A DNA stretch of 64,000 bases from Candidatus Obscuribacterales bacterium. Lineage in GTDB: Bacteria > Cyanobacteriota > Vampirovibrionia > Obscuribacterales > Obscuribacteraceae. This document shows, one piece after another, positions 44,023-51,974 of this stretch; the first letter of the stretch is position 1, and each line of letters starts with the position of its first letter. Location: positions 62,001-126,000 of the forward strand of contig JAGVKG010000029.1 in assembly GCA_020050685.1 (NCBI GenBank). The letters run 5' to 3'. Position numbers and translations under genes: made by a program. The notes under the pieces were generated by a model. That model saw nothing but the letters and a program-made list of their open reading frames with translations, had not been told where the DNA came from and searched no databases.

Positions 44023-44523
44023 ATGACTGTAGTGGAAGCAGGGAAGCAACCTGATTTGCAAAACGGCTTGGATATAAATCAGATTAAGGCATTATTGCCA
44101 CATCGTTATCCATTCTTGCTTGTCGACCGGGTAACTTACGTTGAGCCGGGCATTAGAGCTAAAGGCTACAAAAATCTCACAGCCAATGAGCAATTTTTTG
44201 AAGGACATTTTCCTTTCAAGCCAATCATGCCTGGTGTATTGATGGTCGAGGCATTAGCACAGCTCGGTTGCATTGCGCTTTTGGTTAAGCCGGAATACAG
44301 AGAATTTTTGGGAGTATTCACTGGCATTGATGGTTTCAAGTTTCGCGCCATGATTCAACCTGGTGACAGGCTGGATATGGAAGTTGAGCTTTTAAAAATG
44401 AGGGGTGCGCTTGGTCGCTTCAAAGCAACAGCTCGTCTTGGTGACAAGCTAGTTTGCGAAGGTGAAATTAGTTTCGCCTTGGTGAAGCAGGCGGAAGGCG
44501 AAGTAGTGTCGGCGCGACACTAA
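44023..44523 (+). CDS. fabZ: 3-hydroxyacyl-ACP dehydratase FabZ
   Basis: Dehydrates 3-hydroxyacyl-ACP in fatty-acid elongation. 166 residues with the full signature: ALLPHRYPFLLVDRV, then FFEGHFPFKPIMPGVLMVEALAQLG, where His and Glu are the catalytic pair. AGAGG precedes the ATG. lpxA follows by 25 bases; the fabZ-lpxA pairing is common in diderm bacteria because both use 3-hydroxyacyl-ACP. Confidence 0.97.
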   Translation: MTVVEAGKQPDLQNGLDINQIKALLPHRYPFLLVDRVTYVEPGIRAKGYKNLTANEQFFEGHFPFKPIMPGVLMVEALAQLGCIALLVKPEYREFLGVFTGIDGFKFRAMIQPGDRLDMEVELLKMRGALGRFKATARLGDKLVCEGEISFALVKQAEGEVVSARH

Positions 44524-44548
44524 GTAAATTTTTTAAGGGGAACTTTAA

Positions 44549-45367
44549 ATGACGATACACAAGACAGCTGTTTGCGATCCTCAAGCTCAGATTCATGATC
44601 AAGCTGAGATTGGACCTTATGCGGTAATTGGCCCGAACGTTAAGATTGGTCGTGGTACCACTATTGGTGCTCATGTCGTAATTGATGGACACACAACAAT
44701 TGGTGAAGACTGCCGCATCTTTGCTGGCGCCATCATTGGACTTGAGCCGCAAGACTTGCACTACAAGAATGAACCAACCGGTGTGGTAATTGGTAATCGC
44801 GTCACGATTCGTGAATGCGTCACAATTCATCGTGCCACCGGCGAAGGCTTCACGGAAATTGGTGATGATTGTTTCTTGATGGCCTATAACCATATTGCCC
44901 ACAATTGCAAACTTGGTAAAGGTGTAATCATGGCCAACTCAAATGGTCTTGCTGGTCATGTGACGATTGGTGACTATACAGTTATGTCTGGCATGTGTGT
45001 TTTCCATCAACATGTGCGCGTCGGCCGCATGGCGATGCTCTCTGCCATGACAGGAACACGTTCCGATTTGCCGCCATTTGCCACCATCGATGGACGCCCA
45101 GCCGCAGTGCGTGGTGTTAACTCGATTGGTCTCAAGCGCAATGGTGTCAGTCTGGCTGTCAGATCTTGCGTCAAGGAAGCTTATCGCCTGCTTTATCGCT
45201 CCGGTCTGAATACGAGCCAAGCCTTGACCCGTATTGAAGAAGAAATCGAACAATATCCGGAAATCAAGGAAATTGTCGAGTTCTATCGCACGAGCAAGCG
45301 TGGCGTGGCTGGCCTTTGCAAACCTGATGCGGAAATCTTGGAAGAAGTGCCCGCTGATGCGATTTGA
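44549..45367 (+). CDS. lpxA: UDP-N-acetylglucosamine acyltransferase LpxA
   Basis: Catalyses the first step of lipid A synthesis, moving a 3-hydroxyacyl chain to UDP-GlcNAc. The 272-residue protein has the left-handed beta-helix hexapeptide repeats (IGPYAVIGPNVKIGRGTTIG), then the conserved LEPQDLHYKNEPTGVVIGNRVTIRECVTIHRAT with the catalytic-region His, MAYNHIAHNCKLG, and the C-terminal helical domain GLKRNGVSLAVRSCVKEAYRLLYR. It shows that the organism makes LPS or a related outer-membrane lipid. AGGGG lies before the ATG. Confidence 0.97.
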   Translation: MTIHKTAVCDPQAQIHDQAEIGPYAVIGPNVKIGRGTTIGAHVVIDGHTTIGEDCRIFAGAIIGLEPQDLHYKNEPTGVVIGNRVTIRECVTIHRATGEGFTEIGDDCFLMAYNHIAHNCKLGKGVIMANSNGLAGHVTIGDYTVMSGMCVFHQHVRVGRMAMLSAMTGTRSDLPPFATIDGRPAAVRGVNSIGLKRNGVSLAVRSCVKEAYRLLYRSGLNTSQALTRIEEEIEQYPEIKEIVEFYRTSKRGVAGLCKPDAEILEEVPADAI

Positions 45368-45424
45368 CCCAGTAATCGAGATTCGCTTCGGCAATTTCCT
45401 TACTCTGTTTGGTGACAATTGATC

Positions 45425-46774
45425 GTGAGTTTACCTGACATAAAACAAGATTCCGTCTTGCCTGTCCGCCGTTCTGGTTATGGATCGTTATTCCAGAACA
45501 AGAACTTTATGTGTTTGTGGATTGCGCAGATTTTCTCGCAATTAGCGGACAGGGCTGTCTTTGTTTTGTTTGTTGCCATATTGACCGCACAACAAGCTGC
45601 TTCCACCCAAAAAGGTTTCTTTATCCCGAATGGGGCAGCCCAAATGACAAGCTGGCTGTATGTGGCATTCACAATTCCGGCCATTTTGCTTAGCCCTTTA
45701 GCCGGCGTTTATGTCGATCGCTTTTCTAACCGCAACGTGCTTGTGTTTTCCAATTTAGTGCGCGGGATTTTTGTTTCGTTACTGACGTTTTCGATTGTCG
45801 GTGAGCATCCAATGCTTGCCTATACACTGGCCTTCTTTATTTCGATTGGTGCACAATTTTTTGGACCGGCAGAAACTGCCTCGATTCCACGCTTAGTGGC
45901 GCATGAAGATCTTTACAGTGCAAATTCTTTGTTCTTCACGACAATGATGATTGCTTTGGGTTTCGGCTTTGCCGTTGGTGAGCCGATTATTGCTCACATT
46001 GGTGAACATGATGCACCCATATTTATTGCTGGTTGCTTTTTCCTAGCCGCCTTTTTGCTTTGTTGGGTGAGAGACAATAAGCCGCGTCCGAAAAGCGAAG
46101 AGCCTTGGTGGGAAGAGTTGCGCTTTGGCTTGGCTTATATTTCCAATAGTCCTTTGGTCTTTCGTGCCATTCTCAAAATCACAGTTTTGTTCAGTACAAT
46201 CATCACTCTGAATATCATTGCTGTCGGTCTTTCCCAACAAGTCTTACATATCAAACCATATCAATTCGGTTACATCGTGGCGGCAGCTGGTGCCGGCATG
46301 GGGATTGGCAATTTTTGTGTGGCACATTATGCCCAGCACGTTAAGCCAACTACTCTTGCTTATGCCGGATTTACGGGACTGGGCTTGTTTATGAGCATGC
46401 TTGGCACACTTGGTTTTATTCAAGATCAGCTGTGGCCGGCGCTGAATATTCACGGACTTTCCTGGCAGGGAGCAATGATGACTGTTCCTCTTACTTTGGC
46501 TGCTTTGACCGGAGCATCGTGCGCCATGGTGGCTGTGCCCACGCAAGCCGCCCTGCAAGCCGCAGTGCCAGAAGAGCTCAGAGGTAAAGTTTTTGGCGCA
46601 CAGAACACAGCCATGTCTGCAGCATCTACAATACCAGTAGTACTCGCTGGTATTTCGGCTGACAATTTGCCGGGAGGCGTTTCGACAACGCTAATGATTA
46701 TTGGTATTCCAATTTTGATTATCGGTTTTTATCACCTTCGTCGTACAATGCGGAATGCAGGGGGCGCAACATAG
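45425..46774 (+). CDS. MFS transporter
   Basis: About 449 residues with roughly 12 transmembrane helices and an MFS-like loop pattern (YVDRFSNRNVLVFSNLVRG after helix 2). LRGKVFGAQNTAMSAASTIPVVLAGISADNLPGG near the end matches the MFS_3/enterobactin-exporter-like group (EntS type). The frame opens at TTG 45419; GTG 45425 with GGTGA eight bases upstream is preferred. It stands 57 bases behind lpxA in an envelope operon, so export of a glycolipid or related product is a reasonable but unproven idea. Confidence 0.88.
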   Translation: MSLPDIKQDSVLPVRRSGYGSLFQNKNFMCLWIAQIFSQLADRAVFVLFVAILTAQQAASTQKGFFIPNGAAQMTSWLYVAFTIPAILLSPLAGVYVDRFSNRNVLVFSNLVRGIFVSLLTFSIVGEHPMLAYTLAFFISIGAQFFGPAETASIPRLVAHEDLYSANSLFFTTMMIALGFGFAVGEPIIAHIGEHDAPIFIAGCFFLAAFLLCWVRDNKPRPKSEEPWWEELRFGLAYISNSPLVFRAILKITVLFSTIITLNIIAVGLSQQVLHIKPYQFGYIVAAAGAGMGIGNFCVAHYAQHVKPTTLAYAGFTGLGLFMSMLGTLGFIQDQLWPALNIHGLSWQGAMMTVPLTLAALTGASCAMVAVPTQAALQAAVPEELRGKVFGAQNTAMSAASTIPVVLAGISADNLPGGVSTTLMIIGIPILIIGFYHLRRTMRNAGGAT

Positions 46775-46832
46775 AAGCCAAGACGCGAGTCAAGATGCTT
46801 GGACTTGCTAGCGGCTTTTGCCAGAAGAATAA

Positions 46833-48119
46833 ATGGTCAATGTAGCCTTACGATCGCAAAATCAAGGGAAGCGGACAAACCGCTCAGATTTCCGTGTCTT
46901 TATTTCCGTCAATGGTGAGGGTTACGGCCATTCGACGCGTGCCTTGGCAATCGCCCGTTATTTCCATCCGGATTCGGTTGTCATTGGCAGCTATGGCTAT
47001 GTTTTAGACAGAATTCGCCGTGCTGGTTTTGACACAGTCGAGATTAGCCCGGAAGTAAAGTTCTTTGGTGAAGATGGTTCATTTGAGTTAGCTAAGACAA
47101 TTCTTAAGAACTCCAGCTTGCCACTGGTGATCAATAAACAAATTCGCGAAGAGCAACGCATCCTCAAAGAAGTTGGTGCCACCTGTGTTTTGTCAGACTG
47201 TCGCGCGGCAGCTGTCTTTGCGGCAGCCAAAATTGGTTTGCCTTGTCTTTATATGACCAATCAAACCGAGTTTGAGCATTTCTTCCAAAGGCGCAAGTAT
47301 CGCGAATACAACGGTACAGTTTCCGTCGGTCGCAAAAGACGCACGCAAACGCCATCCTTCAGCGAAGCACCAAAAGCGATTCAAGAAGCGATTCTCAGTG
47401 GTGCGGCTGAACCATCTATTGATCTAGCAGCGCGGGCGATGTTTCGCGAAGTCAACGAAATCCTGATTCCGGATTTCCCACCGCCCGATACGATTTGTTT
47501 GCCCATTCTCAGCCATCGTCCGCAAGTCATGCGCTTGCAACGCATGGTTGGTCCAATCACACTTTGGGATCCACTGTCAGTCGTACCACAGCCAAGACCG
47601 CTTGCCTATTCATATGTAGTCGGCACACTTGGCGGACATCAGTATCGTGAACCATTATTCAATGCCTTAATTGAAGCGGCACATTTATTGCCTGATGTGC
47701 ACTTCGATATCATTTCCAGTTTTAAGGCACGCGGCATTCCCGCAAATTTGCGCTTGTTGGAATTTGCCGATAATCCGGAGCAATATTACAAGGCTGCCGA
47801 TTTAGTCGTGACGCAGGCTGGTCACTCAACGGCGATGGAAATTCTTAGTCTGGGCAAGCAGTCTCTATTGGTGCCCGACTATAAACAAATTGAACAAGAA
47901 AGCAATGCTCAAAGAATGGTGGAGTTGGGCTGTGCCAGTCAGATTGTTTATCCTGAACTTTCGGGCAAGACCTTGGCTGATCGCATAAGCCATCATCTCA
48001 AAACCAGATCATATGAATTTGCGGCTCAGCGCCTGGCGCGCTTGGCTAATCAGTTGGATGGAGCACGCCATGTAGCTCAAATTGTCTCAGAGTACGCTAT
48101 GAGGGTTAATGCATACTGA
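46833..48119 (+). CDS. Glycosyltransferase, MurG/GT28-like
   Basis: 428 residues of GT-B fold. N-terminal domain: VFISVNGEGYGHSTRALAIARYF (the GxGH-like loop), VLSDCRAAAVFAAAKIGLPCLYMTNQTEF. C-terminal nucleotide-sugar domain: VVGTLGGHQYREPLFNALIEAA, LLEFADNPEQYYKAADLVVTQAGHSTAMEILSLGKQSLLVPDYKQIEQESNAQRMVELG, in which GH-S-T and E-x5-K are the sugar-nucleotide contacts. Similar proteins include MGDG-synthase/MurG-type and archaeal MJ1255-like enzymes. Acceptor unknown, likely an envelope lipid. It lies two bases from the next GT gene. Confidence 0.87.
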   Translation: MVNVALRSQNQGKRTNRSDFRVFISVNGEGYGHSTRALAIARYFHPDSVVIGSYGYVLDRIRRAGFDTVEISPEVKFFGEDGSFELAKTILKNSSLPLVINKQIREEQRILKEVGATCVLSDCRAAAVFAAAKIGLPCLYMTNQTEFEHFFQRRKYREYNGTVSVGRKRRTQTPSFSEAPKAIQEAILSGAAEPSIDLAARAMFREVNEILIPDFPPPDTICLPILSHRPQVMRLQRMVGPITLWDPLSVVPQPRPLAYSYVVGTLGGHQYREPLFNALIEAAHLLPDVHFDIISSFKARGIPANLRLLEFADNPEQYYKAADLVVTQAGHSTAMEILSLGKQSLLVPDYKQIEQESNAQRMVELGCASQIVYPELSGKTLADRISHHLKTRSYEFAAQRLARLANQLDGARHVAQIVSEYAMRVNAY

Positions 48120-48121
48120 GT

Positions 48122-49519
48122 ATGTACAATCGCATCCTATTAATACTATTGATTCTGGGAGTTTGGCTTTTAGTCAAACTTGTCGACAATGTCATGCCGG
48201 CACCAACTTTATTGATAGCGCTTTTAGCAATTTTGACCTTGATGTTCATTCACTCTGCCTGGCTTCTGGCTGCCCAAAGACGCTGGCGGCGTAAACTGCG
48301 TAAGCTCAAGGGGCTTGGTGACCAGCTAGGCGTTTTGCTTCCCTCGCAAGATGCCAGTCAGCCTCCAGAAGATGATTTGAATGATCTATTGAATGATTGG
48401 GAAGCTTCTACCTGGAGACCTTGGGTGGACATTTTCATCTCTGCCAAAAACGAAGCAAAAGTAATTGAAAGCACAGTGCGCAATATGTTTGCCATTGATT
48501 ATCCCAACTATTCAGTTTGGATCATCGACGACAATTCTACTGATGACATGCCGCAAGTGCTCGACAAGCTCAGGCAAGAATTCCCTCGCTTGAATGTTTT
48601 GCAAAGACAAAAAGGATCGTATCCAGGCAAGTCGGCTGCCTTGAATGAAGCTCTGGCTTTATCAAAAGGGGAAGTGATCGCTGTATTTGACGCCGATGCA
48701 AATGTCGATCCAAACTTCTTTAAGATCCTCATGCCGGTTCTGGAAACAGAAGAAGTTGGCGCCGTACAAGCCCAAAAGAAACTTTACCCGCATCACAGAA
48801 GCGCATTAATAGAATGCCAATCAAGCGAGTATGCAGTTGATGTTTATTTCCAAATGGGACGAGATCTGATTGGTGGCATTGTTGAGCTGAGAGGCAATGG
48901 TCAATTGATTAAGCGTAACGCTTTAATTGATGTGGGTGGCTGGAACAACAAAGCAATCACAGACGATTTAGATTTGACTATGCGTCTGGTTATCGCGAAA
49001 TGGGATATCCGCTTTTGCCCGCAAGCTGTTGTTTGGGAAGAAGGCGTGCCGACCGTCAAGTCTTTGATTCGGCAACGTAGGCGCTGGGCGGAAGGTTCCA
49101 TTAGGAGATATCTGGATTATATCTTCCCTCTCAATACTCCTTCGGGAATGAATATTATTGAGCGTTTTGATGTTTTGACCTTTGTCACTGAGTTCACGAT
49201 ACCGGCATTGGTGTTTTTAGAAATTGTCAGTGAGGCTGTCAATCTTGCCACGGGTGGTCCTGTGCATCCGCGCTTATTGCTTGCTGTATTGATTGGTTGT
49301 TCCTTCGTCAGTCAGTTCAATTTCTTCTCTGCATTTAGACTTTATCGTCCCGAACTTTCAGTCAAAGAAGCCTTGATAGACACTTTCCAATTGACGTCCT
49401 ATGTGTTCCCGTTGTGGTTGCCATGTATCTTTTATTCACTCTGGCAGATAATGTTTAGGCGCGGTACTTCCGCCTGGCATCCGACTGAGCACTTTGGTCA
49501 AAGGTCGGTTGAAAATTAA
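48122..49519 (+). CDS. Membrane glycosyltransferase family 2
   Basis: 465 residues: two N-terminal transmembrane helices (about 3-50), a GT-A catalytic domain and three to four C-terminal helices. Catalytic residues appear in WVDIFISAKNEAKVIESTV, WIIDDNSTDD, VFDADANV (DxD), ITDDLDLTMRL (the TED-like acid) and QRRRWAEGS (QxxRW). This is the processive polysaccharide synthase layout seen in cellulose, hyaluronan, chitin and poly-GlcNAc synthases. The product cannot be told. It ends the fabZ-lpxA-MFS-GT28-GT2 unit. Confidence 0.92.
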   Translation: MYNRILLILLILGVWLLVKLVDNVMPAPTLLIALLAILTLMFIHSAWLLAAQRRWRRKLRKLKGLGDQLGVLLPSQDASQPPEDDLNDLLNDWEASTWRPWVDIFISAKNEAKVIESTVRNMFAIDYPNYSVWIIDDNSTDDMPQVLDKLRQEFPRLNVLQRQKGSYPGKSAALNEALALSKGEVIAVFDADANVDPNFFKILMPVLETEEVGAVQAQKKLYPHHRSALIECQSSEYAVDVYFQMGRDLIGGIVELRGNGQLIKRNALIDVGGWNNKAITDDLDLTMRLVIAKWDIRFCPQAVVWEEGVPTVKSLIRQRRRWAEGSIRRYLDYIFPLNTPSGMNIIERFDVLTFVTEFTIPALVFLEIVSEAVNLATGGPVHPRLLLAVLIGCSFVSQFNFFSAFRLYRPELSVKEALIDTFQLTSYVFPLWLPCIFYSLWQIMFRRGTSAWHPTEHFGQRSVEN

Positions 49520-49902
49520 TGTCATTGCAGTGTCCGATAACGAATACGTAACTTTTGATGTTCGTTGAAAAGTGGCGAGCTCATGACATACGCCAATGTG
49601 CGCTTGGTAACGGAAATCATGTAAAGCAGTTTGTTACATCAACATACTGCAATCATATGTGTGGCATATCTTTTGGTCTGCTTGGAAAGTGATTTTTTCA
49701 CTTACCAAAAAATTTTTGTAAGTTGTAGTTGGTGCAAAAAAGCGCGCAAAGGCAGATAAATATAGTGTTTGCAGATTTTTAGGTGAGATTTGCGCTCAAA
49801 AGGAAAGTGTAGATCTATTGCAGAAAACGGGTAAAATAAATTTGTCTTGTGGCCGACTTGGTCCAGGATAGAACAGATGATTGCTAAAAGATGGAGATTG
49901 CC
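49520..49902. other. Gene-free AT-rich stretch before the four-paralogue cluster
   Basis: About 380 bases without a credible gene. It holds a small hairpin (AAGTGA-TTTTT-TCACTT, 49687-49703) followed by an imperfect A/T-rich palindrome near 49701-49722, which may end the GT operon. Downstream, 49745-49880 is AT-rich and probably carries the promoter of the first small exported protein, but no clear -35/-10 pair was found. Confidence 0.5.
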
Positions 49903-50292
49903 ATGCGTAATAAGTTAGCGTCCTCTTTAATGCTAGCCTTGGCTCTGGTCGGCACTCTGGTAGCGCCGTCCTTTGCTGATGATGATACATTCAAGAGCGT
50001 TGTAATGATTCCTTGGAAGGTGGCTGGTTCAGCCGTTAGTACAGTTATTGGATGCCCGGAAGGTGCTGTGAAAGATGGCACCAGAGGTGCTATCAAAGCA
50101 AGTAAGTGGGTTGCTGGAAAATTGGGCAACGAAGATGGTACATACCAACTTTGGTTCGGTTCAATTCTCGGCGGACCGGCTGGTGCTCTTGGTGGTGCCG
50201 CTTATGGTTGCTTTGATGGTACATGGCACGGTATGAAGACCGGATACGAGAAGCCATTCACAAAAGATTCGTTTACCTTCAAGGATGAGTAA
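49903..50292 (+). CDS. Small exported Gly-zipper-like protein, copy 1
   Basis: 130 residues from ATG 49903 (GGAG sits about six bases upstream; the frame opens four codons earlier). Signal peptide: MRNKLASSLMLALALVGTLVAPSFAD. Mature part: VMIPWKVAGSAVSTVIGCPEGAVKDGTRGAIKASKWVAGKLGNEDGTY, then a glycine-zipper-like hydrophobic run (GSILGGPAGALGGAAYGCFDGTWHG) and the ending TGYEKPFTKDSFTF. The same plan recurs in the three genes that follow. Probably an outer-membrane or periplasmic protein; family not recognised. Confidence 0.85.
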   Translation: MRNKLASSLMLALALVGTLVAPSFADDDTFKSVVMIPWKVAGSAVSTVIGCPEGAVKDGTRGAIKASKWVAGKLGNEDGTYQLWFGSILGGPAGALGGAAYGCFDGTWHGMKTGYEKPFTKDSFTFKDE

Positions 50293-50386
50293 TCACCTTG
50301 TGTAACGAGTTGCCTTTGTAGTTAGTAGTTCGAAGAGGGTGGCTCATCTAGCCATCCTCAATTTCAAAAAAAATGGTGATAGAAAA

Positions 50387-50758
50387 ATGAAAATGAAATC
50401 TCTCGCTATGCTTGCAGCTTCAGTACTTTGCATGGGAACGGCAATGCCCTCCTACGCAGATGGAATGTTGGGCGGTGTAGCTTCGTTCTTCGGTTCAACG
50501 ACCGCGCTTATCATTGATATTCCAGAAGGCATATTGGTGCATTCTCTTTGGCGTACACCAAAGGAAACATCACATATCCTGGCTGAGAAGTTCGGTGATG
50601 AAAAAGGTCTTGGTCAAAACTTGGCTGGTCTCGCCCTTGGCGTTCCAACCGGTTTTGTGTGGGGAATTCCTCTGGGTGCAATTCATGGCGGACGTCATGC
50701 ATTGGATACCGGATGGGAAAAGCCATTTAGCACCGAGTCTTATTTAGTTAGCGAGTAA
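50387..50758 (+). CDS. Small exported Gly-zipper-like protein, copy 2
   Basis: 124 residues from ATG 50387; the open frame begins at 50339 but the first 16 residues precede the signal peptide MKMKSLAMLAASVLCMGTAMPSYAD. The mature part has FGSTTALIIDIPEGILVHSLW, AEKFGDEKGLGQ, a Gly-spaced run LAGLALGVPTGFVWGIPLGAIHGGRHALDTG, and WEKPFSTESYLVSE. The [DN]E[DKN]G-x2-Q and KPFS-x2-SY elements tie it to copies 1 and 3. Confidence 0.83.
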   Translation: MKMKSLAMLAASVLCMGTAMPSYADGMLGGVASFFGSTTALIIDIPEGILVHSLWRTPKETSHILAEKFGDEKGLGQNLAGLALGVPTGFVWGIPLGAIHGGRHALDTGWEKPFSTESYLVSE

Positions 50759-50847
50759 AGATAAATAGGCGGTAGGGGCTCAGGTTCTACTTGGGTCCCT
50801 ACTGCAATTAACTGACATCTAAACAGTCACTAGAAAGACGGTATAAG

Positions 50848-51249
50848 ATGAATAAGGGAACGGTAAGTCGCCTGCTTTTGGCAGCGGCTTTATTTGCGTC
50901 TGTTGCGCCAAGTTATGCAATAGACTATCAGGCCAAGCCAATCATGTGGTGCATCCAAGCGCCAGTTAGATTGGTTGCAGCCACTTCCGCCGCACTTATT
51001 TGTGGTGGAATAAATGGACCGATTGACGATAGCTACCATTGGTTTTTGAAAGGTACCAAACACGTTGCCGGAAAATTCGGCGATGAAAATGGAGCCGGAC
51101 AAATTGCAATGGCAGTGCCAATTGGTGGCACGACCGGTGCAGTACTCGGAGCAGGCTATGGTGTTTTAGATGGCGCCTGGCATGGCTTCAAAACCGGTTG
51201 GAATAAGCCATTCAGTAGATGGTCCTATATTACTTCCGAAGAGAAATAA
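50848..51249 (+). CDS. Small exported Gly-zipper-like protein, copy 3
   Basis: 133 residues. Signal peptide VSRLLLAAALFASVAPSYAI. Mature part: IMWCIQAPVRLVAATSAALICGGINGPIDDSY, KHVAGKFGDENGAGQIAMAVPIGGTTGAVLGAGYGVLDGAWHGFKTGWNKPFSRWSYITSEE. The C-terminal 70 residues align well with copies 1 and 2. It contains two cysteines in the first half that could pair. Spacing to copy 2 is 89 bases and to copy 4 is 52 bases, so each could have its own promoter. Confidence 0.83.
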   Translation: MNKGTVSRLLLAAALFASVAPSYAIDYQAKPIMWCIQAPVRLVAATSAALICGGINGPIDDSYHWFLKGTKHVAGKFGDENGAGQIAMAVPIGGTTGAVLGAGYGVLDGAWHGFKTGWNKPFSRWSYITSEEK

Positions 51250-51301
51250 TCTGGCTATACTGGAAGATAGATGTCTTCCCTAGAATGTCGATGGTGATCT
51301 T

Positions 51302-51781
51302 ATGCGGAATAAAGTTCTTTCGTTGGCGCTTGCACTCACAGCTCTTAGTTGTGGATCGGTTAGCCTGGCTGACAGTAAGTCAGAGTCGTCTGTTTATTTA
51401 GGCGGCTACCCAGAGCGACCGGATGCTGCACGCGTCCAATATGAGCTTTGGTATTTCCCGGTTCGTTTGGTGTCGATGGTATCAGCGGTAGCATGGGACG
51501 TTCCGACAGGAGCATTTCAAGCTGGCGTCAAAGGAGCAATTGGTTTTACCAAGATGGTTGCTCGTAACTTGGGCAAAGAAGATGGTGTCTACGAAATGAT
51601 TGCCGGTGGCATGTTTGGTGGACCCGTTGGACTTGTGGAAGGTTCGCTTTATGGTGTAGTCCAAGGGTTTGGCTATGGTGCCGCCCACGGATTTGTTGGC
51701 TATCCAAGCCCATCATCCGGCAGCCACTCCATGCTTTTCCAAGGTATGGCCTACCGTGTTCCTTACGACGACAACTACTAA
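51302..51781 (+). CDS. Small exported Gly-zipper-like protein, copy 4 (diverged)
   Basis: 159 residues. Signal peptide VLSLALALTALSCGSVSLAD. The middle matches the family (YFPVRLVSMVSAVAWDVPTGAFQAGVKGAIGFTKMVARNLGKEDGVYEMIAGGMFGGPVGLVEGSLYGVVQGFGYG), but the C-terminal KPFSxxSY element is replaced by a Ser/Pro/Tyr-rich tail (GSHSMLFQGMAYRVPYDDNY). It is the most diverged copy. Two hairpins follow the stop and may close the cluster. Confidence 0.8.
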   Translation: MRNKVLSLALALTALSCGSVSLADSKSESSVYLGGYPERPDAARVQYELWYFPVRLVSMVSAVAWDVPTGAFQAGVKGAIGFTKMVARNLGKEDGVYEMIAGGMFGGPVGLVEGSLYGVVQGFGYGAAHGFVGYPSPSSGSHSMLFQGMAYRVPYDDNY

Positions 51782-51813
51782 ATAGTTGCTCTACAATCTG
51801 AGTCGTTCCAAAG

Positions 51814-51877
51814 CCCCGCTATGCGGGGTCCGGAATTGACTGGAGAAAAATTCGATCGGCGCAGAATGCTCTGCGCC
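51814..51877 (+). terminator. Tandem hairpins after the four-paralogue cluster
   Basis: CCCCGC-TAT-GCGGGG (51814-51828) and GGCGCAGA-ATGC-TCTGCGCC (51858-51877) are both perfect. Neither is followed by a T-run, so they may act as weak terminators or protect transcript ends, or be a structured leader of the next gene 98 bases downstream. Confidence 0.45.
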
Positions 51878-51974
51878 CGTTGTGGTATGTCTTGAAACTT
51901 AATACTGAGTTTGACGGTTTGAATTTAGGGGCAAATGGCTGAGGGAATCGCATTTTTGGCAAACGGATAAATCG

